A stretch of 57,752 nt of DNA from Candidatus Latescibacterota bacterium (GCA_007136405.1 SLHA01000029.1:1-57752), one strand, 5' to 3'. Shown: positions 9,463 through 18,256, counted from the first letter of the stretch. Numbers and translations: made by a program. Notes: generated by a model not told the origin, from the letters alone.

Positions 9463-11144
9463 GCCTCGCCGCACTGGCATCGGGCGGCGTCGCGCCCATC
9501 CTGCTCGTTTTCATCCTGCTCATCGGGGCTCGCTGGCCCGCGCTGCGATCGATGGGCGCTGGCTGGGTCCTGGCGTCCCTCTTGGGGCTGCTCCTTTGGC
9601 GCATGGATCCCGCGTGGTGGTCGGCGGCGGTGGTGTACGGAGCGCTGCAGGCACTTCAGATCATCCTCATAGTCTTCGGCGCGATTCTGCTCATGAATCA
9701 TCTGGACAGGAGTGGTGCCATCGCCACCATCAGGTGGCACTTCGCCAAGATCACCGAGGACAGACGGGTGCAGTTGCTCTTGGTAGGTCTCGGCTTCGTC
9801 ACGTTGATGGAAGGCGTCGCCGGCTTCGGCACACCGGGCGCACTCGCCGCGCCGCTCTTGATAGGACTTGGCTTCCCGCCGCTCGCAGGCGCGGTCTTTG
9901 GTCTCTTCTTCAACGTCAGCCAACCGCCGTTCGGAGCGGCAGGAACACCCGTGCTGGGCGGCGTGGGAGCGGTGATAGACGAGGGCGTTCTGGGCCCGGA
10001 GGTGACGGTTGCCGCCTTCCTGGACGATGTGACCGCCTATACAGCCATCTTCACCGGCATCACCACACTGATCTGGGGGCTGGTGAGCGTTTTTCTACTG
10101 CTCCTCTGGTTCGGACACGAGAAGGACCGTAATCTGCGGGTAGCGCTGCGTGGCACGCTTCCTGTGTTGCCCATCGCGCTCCTCCTCGGCGCGCTCGCCG
10201 GCTTGTCCCAGGTCGTGGTGGCATGGTTTCTGGGTCCCGAGCTGCCCAACATGGCCGCGGCCCTCATCGTGCTCGTCGTCGGCATAGAGATGGTGAGTAG
10301 GGGCATTCTGGTACCGAAGAAGCCGTGGGAGTTTCCAGAGAGGGAGTCCTGGCCGGAGAGTTGGCGAGGATCCGGGACGCAGGCGGCAGTCACCGAGCCG
10401 AAGAAGGAGATGCTCATCTACCTGGCCTGGGGCCCTTATGCTCTCGTGGTGCTTGTCTTGATCTTCACCCGTTGGCCGACACTCGGCATCGACGACTGGC
10501 TTCGCGGCTTCACCTTCGACGTCGACTCGATCCTCGGCCAGGACCTCTCGTTCTCGCTGGAGTACCTTTACTCGCCAGGAGTGCTGCCGTTCATACCCGT
10601 CGCCGTCCTTTCGGCCTTCATGTATCGACTGAAGGCACGCGAGTTGGTCGATATCTGGAAGCGGTCGGCGAAGCAGCTCCTGGCGCCGGCCTTGACGCTG
10701 ATAGTAGCCGTCTCGATGACGCAGGTAATCATCCAATCGGCCACCAACCCCATCGACGAGCCCGGGATGATGCAGGCGCTGTCTCGGGCGGTGGCCGCGC
10801 TGGTCGGCCGGGCGCTCCCTTTCGTGGCGCCCATCATAGGCAGCCTGGGTTCGTTCATGACAGGCAGCAACACCTCCTCCAACATCCTGTTCAGCGTGCT
10901 CCAGCACGATGCGGCGCTCGACGTGGGCATCTCGGCAACGATCGTGGTATCTCTTCAAAACGCAGGCGGCGGCATAGGTAACATTTTGTCTGTTCTGAAC
11001 GTCGCGGCCATCTGCGGCGTAACGCGGTTGACCGGGATGGAGAGCGAGATACTCCGAAGGGTGCTCGTTCCAAGCCTCTTGCTCGCGCTGTTCGTCGGGG
11101 CGCTCGGACTTCTGATAGTCTTCGTGGCACCTCAAGTCTATTGA
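9459..11144 (+). CDS. lctP: L-lactate permease family transporter (LctP)
   Basis: A 561-residue inner-membrane protein with at least 12 hydrophobic segments and LctP landmarks: VTLMEGVAGFGTPGALAAP near residue 115, FNVSQPPFGAAGTP, and the C-terminal IGSLGSFMTGSNTSSNIL and LQNAGGGIGNIL motifs. It likely carries lactate or glycolate in symport with protons. The GTG start overlaps the dehydrogenase stop, which supports a lactate substrate. ATA isoleucine codons are frequent (for example in LLIGL, LIVAV and EILRR contexts), unlike the GC-rich neighbours. Confidence 0.9.
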   Translation: MSLAALASGGVAPILLVFILLIGARWPALRSMGAGWVLASLLGLLLWRMDPAWWSAAVVYGALQALQIILIVFGAILLMNHLDRSGAIATIRWHFAKITEDRRVQLLLVGLGFVTLMEGVAGFGTPGALAAPLLIGLGFPPLAGAVFGLFFNVSQPPFGAAGTPVLGGVGAVIDEGVLGPEVTVAAFLDDVTAYTAIFTGITTLIWGLVSVFLLLLWFGHEKDRNLRVALRGTLPVLPIALLLGALAGLSQVVVAWFLGPELPNMAAALIVLVVGIEMVSRGILVPKKPWEFPERESWPESWRGSGTQAAVTEPKKEMLIYLAWGPYALVVLVLIFTRWPTLGIDDWLRGFTFDVDSILGQDLSFSLEYLYSPGVLPFIPVAVLSAFMYRLKARELVDIWKRSAKQLLAPALTLIVAVSMTQVIIQSATNPIDEPGMMQALSRAVAALVGRALPFVAPIIGSLGSFMTGSNTSSNILFSVLQHDAALDVGISATIVVSLQNAGGGIGNILSVLNVAAICGVTRLTGMESEILRRVLVPSLLLALFVGALGLLIVFVAPQVY

Positions 11145-11281
11145 GGCGGCCCCGCCGCCAGCGACCGCACCGAGACACCGGCAGGACGTTCTATCCCCCA
11201 TCAGTACAGCCCGGTCTTCCTTCTGCACAAGATATTGTACTCGGCGTCACTCCAGGCATCCTGGGAATGGAGATAGATTGC

Positions 11282-11911
11282 TCAAGCCATCTCGAAGTGT
11301 ATGCCTGCAGCGTCTTTGACCACATCCCCGGCGTACAGGCTGGATGCCTGCCGCAGCGTCAGCGCCTGGTCAAACTCGGTTAGCGCCGAGATCCCGTTGG
11401 CCGGCATAACGATATGCAGCCACCGCAGGCCCGCTGAGGCGGCCGTGTGCGCCACGCAGATGTTGGACACCGTCCCCACGATCACGACGTCCTCGATTCT
11501 CCAGATCCGCGTCAGGAAGTGATCCAGCCAGGAGTCGTAGAAGCCGTCGTACCGGTTCTTCACGCAGACAAGATCGTCCGGCCCGGGGGCCAGCTCGTCG
11601 ATGATCTGCCATCCCCAGGTTCCCTGCAAGCAGTGCTCGGGCCATATATCGAACTCGGGATCGCCCGCCATGGCGGTATCCTGCGTATAGGCCACATGGA
11701 CCCCGGCCTCGTTGGCGGCCTGACGCAGTCCCTGGATGTGGGGAACGGTGGCCTGGGCCGCCTCGACATAGAGGTTTCCCTCCGGCTTGACGAAGTCATT
11801 CTGCATATCGACGATGATCAGGGCCGTCTTCCCCGCAGCAAGTGTAACTTCCTCTTTATAGGAAATCTCGGGAACATCGACCCGGCTGCCTGGCACGTAG
11901 TTGAATGTCAT
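11282..11911 (-). CDS. Isochorismatase-family cysteine hydrolase (nicotinamidase-like)
   Basis: A 209-residue cytosolic protein of the isochorismatase fold with all three catalytic positions: Asp35 in IIVDMQNDF, Lys118 in LVCVKNRYDGF and Cys152 in GTVSNICVAHTA. Such enzymes hydrolyse nicotinamide, N-carbamoyl compounds, ureidoacrylate or related amides; the substrate here cannot be told. The ATG at 11911 has a strong AGGAGGAG Shine-Dalgarno, which rules out the longer open frame. It follows the eRF1-like gene on the same strand with about 98 bases between, in which a degenerate copy of the local promoter motif may lie (11955-11980). Confidence 0.88.
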   Translation of the reverse strand: MTFNYVPGSRVDVPEISYKEEVTLAAGKTALIIVDMQNDFVKPEGNLYVEAAQATVPHIQGLRQAANEAGVHVAYTQDTAMAGDPEFDIWPEHCLQGTWGWQIIDELAPGPDDLVCVKNRYDGFYDSWLDHFLTRIWRIEDVVIVGTVSNICVAHTAASAGLRWLHIVMPANGISALTEFDQALTLRQASSLYAGDVVKDAAGIHFEMA

Positions 11912-12009
11912 CGGTCTCCTCCTAGTGCTGCATGGTAAACAGGACGTTTGTACAGGATCTTCCGCGGGAGCCCGTGCAAGAGCGTCCAGTTGTGGATAGC
12001 GAACCACCG

Positions 12010-13146
12010 CTAATAGCGAAATATGGCCGCTATCGTTGTATCACCCGGCACCTCGTTGGCTGGCAGGGCATAAACCGTGCCCTTCTTTGTCAGCGTGTGT
12101 ACGGCGGCGAAGTCCAGCAAGTCGTCAAGGCCGGGTTCCCTGTCTTCGTAGAGATCGACCCGGCGGGTTTCGGGATCGAACTGTCCCCATTGCTCGATGT
12201 CAGTGGGCACGAACAGAGTCGAGATCCTTCCGTCATAGGCAGCCGCGACAGTTTGTTTCACATCGCTGCTGCCCAGTCCTCGGGTGACGGCTTCGTGATA
12301 GCGCTCCATTGCCTCGGTTCGAGCGCGATCGAAGTAGGACTCGGCAATCGGCCAGGCCAGTTTCTGCAGCTCCTTTTCGCTGACCTCGTCGGGATTGGTC
12401 TCAACGCCTTCTTCCAACAACTGCGGGTAGCTGTTGGCCTGGCGGTAGATGGAATGAAGGTAGTCCACCGCGACCATAACGACGGGGGCGGGGTCTTTCC
12501 TCAACACGTCGTGCAACCCCCGGTCGATCTGTTGGAAGTAGCGCAGGATCTCATCATTTACATTATCCTTACTCACCCCGTGACCGTGATGTATGGGTGT
12601 GCTGCCTGGCCCGGTCGTATGCAACTGGTGCTGTTTCTCCGCGACATCGTATTCCAGGGCTTTGCTCAGGCTTGGGGGGACCGTTTCCGGCGTTACATCC
12701 CGGACATGGTAACGGGTGCACTGGATCAACCGGGCCCGTTTTTGACTCACTGCGAGGACATAGAAGGTCCCATCTTCACTCAACAGGGGTATGAGGGGCT
12801 TGGTCTGGAACCGCTCGTTCACGACGAGTAATTCCTTGAAGGCTTGGGGAAGGCGATAGTAGCGAAATGTGGCCGGCGAAAGGAACACGGCCAGTCCGTC
12901 GCTCTGGTGTTGCCAGAATGGACTAGCGGATAGTAGCTGCCGGGCCGGATCCAGAAGCGTGCGAGCCTCAGCAGCCCTGATCCCGTAGCCAACCAACTGG
13001 TGTTCGGCGTCTCTGAGCAGATTTTTCAGTCTGATCGGGTCTTGCTCGAGGTCGCCGGTGCGATGGGTCGGCAGGTAAATCGATACCGCCGGACTTCCCG
13101 GACTCTGTATCAGTAATTCCAGATCTTCTATAGACAGCAGTTCCAT
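12010..13146 (-). CDS. baeRF-type (bacterial eRF1-like) protein
   Basis: A 378-residue protein resembling the bacterial archaeo-eukaryotic release factor families (baeRF3-like), known from comparative genomics rather than biochemistry. Seen: start MELLSIEDLELLIQ, then VSIYLPTHRTG and DPIRLKNLLRDAE, a central FYVLAVSQKRARLIQ strand typical of the family, a glycine/histidine loop (TGPGSTPIHHGHG) where eRF1 proteins place their functional loop, and an APVVMVAVDYLHSIYR helix. The C-terminal third contains AYDGRISTLFVPTD. The ATG at 13146 has AGGAGGAGG seven bases upstream. A proposed role is ribosome rescue or stress translation control, but the molecular function is not established. Confidence 0.8.
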   Translation of the reverse strand: MELLSIEDLELLIQSPGSPAVSIYLPTHRTGDLEQDPIRLKNLLRDAEHQLVGYGIRAAEARTLLDPARQLLSASPFWQHQSDGLAVFLSPATFRYYRLPQAFKELLVVNERFQTKPLIPLLSEDGTFYVLAVSQKRARLIQCTRYHVRDVTPETVPPSLSKALEYDVAEKQHQLHTTGPGSTPIHHGHGVSKDNVNDEILRYFQQIDRGLHDVLRKDPAPVVMVAVDYLHSIYRQANSYPQLLEEGVETNPDEVSEKELQKLAWPIAESYFDRARTEAMERYHEAVTRGLGSSDVKQTVAAAYDGRISTLFVPTDIEQWGQFDPETRRVDLYEDREPGLDDLLDFAAVHTLTKKGTVYALPANEVPGDTTIAAIFRY

Positions 13147-13306
13147 AGGGCCTCCTCCTACCTGAATCAGTGCCGTGTTTGGTGACCGCACTCTTCTACA
13201 GCGATCGATAGGCGACGGCACCATGCATATGAGGACAGCGCTCGGACGGGGTGTTCGTTCCGTCCGTTGCCTCATCCGGTCTACCTGTGCCAGGTCCATG
13301 CCCCTA

Positions 13307-13351
13307 GTACATATCCTGGCTTTGCCGTACAAATGCAAGAGGCGACGGCCA
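13307..13351 (-). promoter_or_regulatory. Promoter-like motif copy A (TGGC-N8-CTTGCATT-N16-GATATGTAC)
   Basis: On the minus strand, TGGC (13351-13348), eight bases, CTTGCATT (13339-13332), 16 bases, then GATATGTAC. It points toward the eRF1-like gene, whose start is about 160 bases away. TTGCAT and ATATGT sit at -35/-10 distance. Confidence 0.5.
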
Positions 13352-13451
13352 CCCCGGGTTGTCAGAGACGGATGCCCCTGACCGCCCTGCGCCCGTGGCG
13401 CCATTACCATCAGGGCCGTGATTTCGCGCGGCCGTGGAGATTCTGGGGTAT

Positions 13452-13493
13452 TGGCCACCAAAACTTGCATTCAAGAAGCCGTGGATATATAGT
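13452..13493 (+). promoter_or_regulatory. Promoter-like motif copy C (TGGC-N8-CTTGCATT ... TATAGT)
   Basis: TGGC at 13452-13455, eight bases, CTTGCATT at 13464-13471, and TATAGT at 13488-13493, which is 17 bases after TTGCAT and 5 of 6 to a -10 consensus. It points toward the motility-type gene at 13607, divergent from copy A. Confidence 0.5.
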
Positions 13494-13606
13494 CTGCTGT
13501 GATTCGCCTGAAGCACGAACCGGCGGTCCGCCTGGTGGGCACGGCGGCAGGCCGTCCCTCAGTAATCCGGGCACGCTTCCCGGCCTTTCGCTCGAAAGAC
13601 GCCAGC

Positions 13607-13807
13607 ATGAATTCTGTCGATCCTCTGATCCGATCCATCGCCAGCTTCTCGACACACCTGCATCAGAGCCGGGTCCGGGCGGATATATCCGTCCATGCAC
13701 TGAAGGAGAGCTTCGAGGTTCGACAGCAGCTGGCGCTGAAGCTGTTGGCCGGCGTGGAAGCATTCGCCGGGGCGCCAGGCGGGCATGCCATCGACGTATA
13801 CGCCTGA
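13607..13807 (+). CDS. YjfB-like putative motility protein (66 aa)
   Basis: A small helical protein: MNSVDPLIRSIASF, then HLHQSRVRADISVHALKES and FEVRQQLALKLLAGVEA. The alternating pattern with a central SVxxLK(E/K)xxE..QQ.A..LL block is that of the YjfB putative motility family, small proteins of unknown mechanism often near flagellar genes. No flagellar gene is present here. I chose ATG 13607; the longer open frame back to 13499 would read through the promoter-like element. Confidence 0.6.
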   Translation: MNSVDPLIRSIASFSTHLHQSRVRADISVHALKESFEVRQQLALKLLAGVEAFAGAPGGHAIDVYA

Positions 13808-13946
13808 TTCCGCCCTCTCCCTTGTGCGGCGCGGCGCCGCGGCTTGGACCGTGGGAGCAACCGCCAACCCGGACGCGGTGGGGAACCGTTCTGCGTCGGG
13901 GGCACTCACCATCACCAAACACCAAACACCAAACGAGGATGCCGAA

Positions 13947-14135
13947 ATGCCGATCATCAATGTCAAGATGCTCGAAGGCCGTACTGAAGATCAAAAACGC
14001 AAGCTGGTCAAAGCGCTGACGGATGCTATCGTGGAAACCTGTCAGGCACCCGTTGACGGCACCACTGTCGTGATCGAGGAATACCCGCGCCAACATTGGG
14101 CCAAAGGCGGCAAGTTGATGTCAGAGCAGACCTGA
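13947..14135 (+). CDS. 4-oxalocrotonate tautomerase family protein (DmpI-like)
   Basis: A 62-residue tautomerase-superfamily subunit. Pro2 directly after the initiator Met (MPIINVKMLEGRTEDQK) becomes the catalytic N-terminal proline. The rest (KRKLVKALTDAIVETCQAP, VVIEEYPRQHWAKGG) follows the family's beta-alpha-beta layout; the Arg in EYPRQHW sits where family members bind the substrate carboxylate. It should act as a hexamer on enol/keto acids. No aromatic meta-cleavage genes are nearby, so its substrate is open. GAGG lies ten bases before the ATG. Confidence 0.85.
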   Translation: MPIINVKMLEGRTEDQKRKLVKALTDAIVETCQAPVDGTTVVIEEYPRQHWAKGGKLMSEQT

Positions 14136-14388
14136 CGGCTGCACCGGCCACCTGAACACACGCATCGAATGGGCCCGTATGACGCATCCAGGGCTTTTGG
14201 AGCCGAATGGCTGGCATATCGGGTTGTCCGCATACCTTGCTCCGGTGTCTCCTCGGCAGAGTAGATCCCGGAGCAAGGCGGTGGCGTTGCAACCGAACGC
14301 CGTCTGCCGGGAACCCCTGCGGGCTACACCCCGTTCCCGTGCGTTGGCCTGCTTGCCACCATGCCGGCACTCGCCAATACGGATGCGG

Positions 14389-16326
14389 TTATCGGTACGT
14401 TCTTCGGCCAACTGAATATTCGACTCCCGATCCACCGACAGGCGCCGGAAGACCGCGTTCGCCGCAGGCTGCTCCGTCCATACGCGGGTCGGCGCCACCA
14501 CGCCACTGACCCTTGTCTGTACCTGGAACCGTTGTCTCGTCCACTAGCCTTTCGATGCCGTGGATGCCGCTTTCCAGGGGCTGCACGCGCACCCGGTGAC
14601 CCATCTCCCGCAGCGCCCCGGCACGATCAGCCCATGCGGTTCCCTCCTCCAGCTCAAGGGACTGGCCCCGATGCAGGAAGTTGGGCATGGCAATGGCGCT
14701 CTGAAGGCACAAGTCCCAGTCGATAACTCCGATCAGTGTCTTCACAACGTATCCGATGATGCGGCTGCCCCCCCGGGAGCCGACCACCATATGCAATTCG
14801 CCTTCCCCGTCAAAAACCATGATGGGGGCCATGGAACTCCGTGGACGCTTGCCTGGTTCCACGGCATTGGGCGAACGGAATCCGTTCTGCTCGGGCTGGA
14901 ACGTAAAATCAGTGAGCTGGTTGTTCAGCAGGAAGCCACCGGTCATGATGCGGCTGCCGAAAGGCGCCTCGATCGAGGTGGTCATGGCTACGGCGTTACC
15001 ATCCTGGTCCACCAGGGAAAAATGGGAAGTACCCGTCGTTTCCCGCTCGTACTGCAGCGGTGCCGCTGATGCCGCGTCCATCATGCCCATACTATACTCT
15101 GCGACATCGGTTGGATACGGGATGCCCGGGTTGACCTCATCCATGGCACGGTGGACATCGATCAACGCGGCCCTGCGCGCCAGGTAGGAAGGCGCCAGCA
15201 ATGCTACCTGGGGAATATCGGTATACTCCGGATCACCGATATATGCGAACCGGTCTGCATAGGCTAGTCTGCTGGCTTCGGCAATCAGGTGGATAGCATG
15301 CGGATCCCCCGCAGAAAAAGCCGGAAGATCAAAGTGTTCAACGATACCGAGGATCTGCAGCACGGTGATGCCGCCGGATGAGGGGGCCGGAATCCCGCAA
15401 ACGGACCAACCACGATAAGGACGACACAGCGCATCACGGACCACGGGACGGTACCGGTCAAAATCCTCCCGGGTGAGATCGCTCCTGCCCGGCCATCTTC
15501 CCGCGGCCGCAGCGATCATACGGTCGGTGAGTTCACCCCGGTAGAACACGTCCGGTCCCTGCCGGGCAATCTCGCGGAGTGTGTTGGCCAGCGCGGGATT
15601 CCGCAGGACGGCCTCAGCTTCTCGCCGCGGCCGGACCCAATGACTGCGCAAGGCGCTGAACAGCCACAGGGATGGGTCGGCATCGATCTGCCGCCGAAGC
15701 CGTTCCGGCATGGGGATCCCCTCTTCGGCAAGCCTGATTGCCGTCCCAAAAAGCGTGTTCCAGGGCAGCTCCCCCCTTTCATCGTGAACCTGGTAAAGCA
15801 TGGCCAGCGTTCCCGGGACGCCTACGGCAAGACCGGTTGGCACTGCCACCCACAGCGGCAGCGGCCAGTTGCCCACCATGAACCGGTCCGGTTTTGCCGC
15901 CAGCGGAGCGGTCTCCCGGCCGTCATACACAGTCATGCTCCCACTGGCAGCATCGCGGTATAACATGAACGCCCCGCCGCCGATACCGCTTTCCGGCGGT
16001 TCGACCACATTCAGCACCATCTGCACGGTTACGGCAGCATCGATCGCATTCCCGCCCCTGGCGATTATTGAAAGCCCGGCTTCGACTGCCAGTGGATGTG
16101 CCGCCGATATCATAGCCCCCCCGGAGACCGCGGCATCGATCTGCGCTTGCGGCCATTCCGGTTCGGGATCATAGGTCCCGGCGCATCCACCTGTCCACGG
16201 AGCCAGAAGGAGCAGCCATATCGACAGCAGTGCCGGCCAACGACAACGATGTGCAGCAGCTACGTACCGAGGGCTCAGCCGGGTTGAAACATCACGATCG
16301 GTCATGACAGGAAGACAGGTGTTCAT
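14389..16326 (-). CDS. ggt: Gamma-glutamyltransferase, predicted lipoprotein
   Basis: A 645-residue Ntn-hydrolase proenzyme. The N-terminus has a hydrophobic segment ending in WTGGC, a plausible lipobox, so the enzyme is probably anchored facing the periplasm. Landmarks: HPLAVEAGLSIIARGGNAIDA, ESGIGGGAFMLYRD, and the self-cleavage site TTGTSHFSLVDQDGNAVAMT, where the Thr before SHFS becomes the nucleophile of the small subunit. PRSSMAPIMVFDGEGELHMV and GSRGGSRIIGYV follow. It should cleave glutathione or gamma-glutamyl compounds. Normal family members end shortly after ADPRxDGAA; this one continues about 25 residues, perhaps through a small end frameshift. ATG 16326 has GAGGT upstream; the gene follows the radical SAM gene by 58 bases. 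Confidence 0.9.
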   Translation of the reverse strand: MNTCLPVMTDRDVSTRLSPRYVAAAHRCRWPALLSIWLLLLAPWTGGCAGTYDPEPEWPQAQIDAAVSGGAMISAAHPLAVEAGLSIIARGGNAIDAAVTVQMVLNVVEPPESGIGGGAFMLYRDAASGSMTVYDGRETAPLAAKPDRFMVGNWPLPLWVAVPTGLAVGVPGTLAMLYQVHDERGELPWNTLFGTAIRLAEEGIPMPERLRRQIDADPSLWLFSALRSHWVRPRREAEAVLRNPALANTLREIARQGPDVFYRGELTDRMIAAAAGRWPGRSDLTREDFDRYRPVVRDALCRPYRGWSVCGIPAPSSGGITVLQILGIVEHFDLPAFSAGDPHAIHLIAEASRLAYADRFAYIGDPEYTDIPQVALLAPSYLARRAALIDVHRAMDEVNPGIPYPTDVAEYSMGMMDAASAAPLQYERETTGTSHFSLVDQDGNAVAMTTSIEAPFGSRIMTGGFLLNNQLTDFTFQPEQNGFRSPNAVEPGKRPRSSMAPIMVFDGEGELHMVVGSRGGSRIIGYVVKTLIGVIDWDLCLQSAIAMPNFLHRGQSLELEEGTAWADRAGALREMGHRVRVQPLESGIHGIERLVDETTVPGTDKGQWRGGADPRMDGAACGERGLPAPVGGSGVEYSVGRRTYR

Positions 16327-16384
16327 CCCGGCACCTCGATCGCCTGAAGAGGCAGGCCACAGCACAGGCCCATCAGCGACGCCT

Positions 16385-17410
16385 TCACCGGCGCTCAGCA
16401 GACATGCCCACTCCATCGACCGGAGTACGACAATGGACGCACCGGCCTTCGCTGTCGATGCCCTCGATCGATGCGCCATAGCCCTGGCGGCGGATAAGGG
16501 TTGCGTTGCAAGCGTGGCACGTCGTGCTGCTGCTGTCCGGCAAATTGCCCGGGTACACGTACCACAAGCCCCTCTCCCGTCCGATGTCAGCCACCCGCTG
16601 CAAGGCTTCAACCGGAGTGGGTGGGACGTTGGTCATACGGTATGTGGGGAAGAAGCGGGACACATGCCATGGAGTTTCGGGACCCAGGTCGCCGGCGACG
16701 AACCCTGCCAGCTCGCGTATTTCTGCATCGTCATCATTGATGCCGGGTATAACCAACGTGGTTACCTCGATCCACATTCCCATGGCTTTCATGGTTTTCA
16801 GGGCATCCAGCACGGGCTGCAGTCGCGCCCCCATGTACTTCCGGTAGGTGGCCTCGCGGAAGGCCTTTAGATCTACGCTCGCCGCATCCAGCCAGGGCTT
16901 GGCTTCCGCCAGCATCGCCTGGCTCATATAACCGTTGGTTACATATACATTGGCCAATCCCGCTGCGGCAGCGGGCAGGGCGGTGTCCCGCGTGTACTCA
17001 TAAAACACGGTGGGCTCGGTGTAGGTGTAGGCGATGCTATGGCAGCCCCCACGGATTGCGGCTGTAGCCAAGTCTTCGGGTGTGGCCTGGGTTCCGGAGT
17101 CGAAATCTGTCTCATCGGGATTTTGGGATATCTGATAGTTCTGACACCATCGACAGCGGAAGTTACACCCCGGCGTGGCCACCGAAAAGGCGGTGGTGCC
17201 GGGATGGAAGTGGTACAGCGGCTTCTTCTCTATGGGATCGACGTGCGCCGCAATCGTGCGTCCGTAAGCCCGGGTCCACAAGGTGCCCTCATGATTGAAC
17301 CGCGTGCCGCACAGACCCGTTTGGCCCGGTTGCAGATGGCACCGGTGCGCACACAGCTGGCACCTGACGCTGGTATCGGCGTCCTTGCTGTAGAGCCGGG
17401 CTTCCACCAT
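16385..17410 (-). CDS. amrS: AmmeMemoRadiSam system radical SAM enzyme
   Basis: A 341-residue radical SAM protein of the AmmeMemoRadiSam group. An N-terminal Cys-rich segment (CQLCAHRCHLQPGQTGLCGTR, about residues 16-36) precedes the cluster motif GCNFRCRWCQNYQISQ. Then come AYTYTEPTVFYEY and the characteristic LKTMKAMGMWIEVTTLVIPG and WHVSRFFPTYRM blocks. C-terminal CHACNATLIRR adds further metal-ligand candidates. The family is usually near AMMECR1 and Memo genes, neither of which is in this window. The biochemical role remains unsettled. ATG 17410 has GGAGG upstream. It probably heads the unit with ggt and is preceded by promoter motif copy B. Confidence 0.9.
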   Translation of the reverse strand: MVEARLYSKDADTSVRCQLCAHRCHLQPGQTGLCGTRFNHEGTLWTRAYGRTIAAHVDPIEKKPLYHFHPGTTAFSVATPGCNFRCRWCQNYQISQNPDETDFDSGTQATPEDLATAAIRGGCHSIAYTYTEPTVFYEYTRDTALPAAAAGLANVYVTNGYMSQAMLAEAKPWLDAASVDLKAFREATYRKYMGARLQPVLDALKTMKAMGMWIEVTTLVIPGINDDDAEIRELAGFVAGDLGPETPWHVSRFFPTYRMTNVPPTPVEALQRVADIGRERGLWYVYPGNLPDSSSTTCHACNATLIRRQGYGASIEGIDSEGRCVHCRTPVDGVGMSAERR

Positions 17411-17713
17411 GGTATCAAAGCCTCCGAATGAAATACTGGGGTCCACCGTAGAAATTGATTGTTGACAGCATGTCGTGATACCGGCACAATGGTGATCGGC
17501 GCCCACCCGCGTCGGGGCTGTCCACGAAAGCGATGAACCCGCATTACGTAGTTGAGCTACCGGTACATATCTCGTTTTTCCGTAACAATGCAAGGGGTGG
17601 TTGCCACGTGTAAGGCAGACATGCGGAACGGGAAGCGGCCTTCCAGGGCAGGAACTCGGATCACCGGTTCCTTGCAGTCTGTCAACCTCGTCTTTATCTC
17701 TTGCTGTTCCAAG
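17411..17713. other. Intergenic stretch between the cobO 3' end and the radical SAM start
   Basis: About 300 bases with no recognisable gene. It contains promoter-like motif copy B at 17563-17606. Confidence 0.5.
17563..17606 (-). promoter_or_regulatory. Promoter-like motif copy B (TGGC-N8-CTTGCATT-N15-GATATGTAC)
   Basis: On the minus strand, TGGC (17606-17603), eight bases, CTTGCATT (17594-17587), 15 bases, then GATATGTACC. It points toward the AmmeMemoRadiSam gene, about 150 bases away. The match to copy A is extensive, including TACGGNAAA inside the spacer. Confidence 0.5.
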
Positions 17714-18256
17714 CTATTTCTCGATTCCTTGACGGGCCTGGACCCCACGGCTGTAGTAGTGCTTGACCTGGCACATTTCTGTGACCAGGTCGGCGCGCTC
17801 GATCACGCGGGGATCGGCACGTCGTCCGGTGATGACCAGCTCGACATTGTCAGGCTTTGCCTCGATCAATGCGAGAAGATCCTCGACGGAGAAGAGCCCG
17901 AAGTGCGTGGCGATATTCGCTTCGTCGAGGATGACCAGCCGATGCGAGCCTGCCGCGAACACGCGGCGCACATCTTCCAGACCGTGCCGGGCCGCGGCGA
18001 TATCTTCGTCCGAGGGCGCGCGACGGATGAAGCAGCCCCGTCCGTACTGTCGCACCTCCATGCAGTCCGAGAAGCGTTCCACGGCTTCCAGTTCGCTGTA
18101 CCGCATGCCCTTGACGAACTGGCCGATAAACACCTTCATGCCGGCGCCCGCCGCCCGCAGCGCCAGGCCGAACGCAGCAGTCGTCTTGCCCTTGCCGTCT
18201 CCGGTGTATACATGAACAAAACCCGTCGACCAGCCGATTCCCTGGTTTCCGGTCAT
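17714..18256 (-). CDS. cobO: Cob(I)yrinic acid a,c-diamide adenosyltransferase
   Basis: A 180-residue CobA/CobO/BtuR-type ATP:corrinoid adenosyltransferase that makes adenosylcobalamin precursors. The P-loop VYTGDGKGKTTAAFGLALRA lies at about residues 16-35, followed by GQFVKGMRYSE, LVILDEANIA and the closing LVTEMCQVKHYYSRGVQARQGIE typical of the family. The ATG at 18256 has AGGAGGGGGG just upstream, so the longer start at 18280 is unlikely. No other cobalamin biosynthesis gene adjoins it. I see no cobalamin riboswitch in its leader. Confidence 0.93.
   Translation of the reverse strand: MTGNQGIGWSTGFVHVYTGDGKGKTTAAFGLALRAAGAGMKVFIGQFVKGMRYSELEAVERFSDCMEVRQYGRGCFIRRAPSDEDIAAARHGLEDVRRVFAAGSHRLVILDEANIATHFGLFSVEDLLALIEAKPDNVELVITGRRADPRVIERADLVTEMCQVKHYYSRGVQARQGIEK

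Larger units (their letters stand above)
13147..13606. other. Divergent intergenic region with paired promoter-like motifs
   Basis: About 460 bases between the divergent eRF1-like and motility-type genes. No gene is recognisable. It holds two divergently oriented copies of the CTTGCATT promoter-like motif, reported separately. Confidence 0.5.

Noticed and set aside
13307..17606. Sigma-54 promoters (TGGC ... TTGC)
   Set aside because: The three motif copies contain GG and GC blocks but with 12 bases between them; sigma-54 sites need 10.
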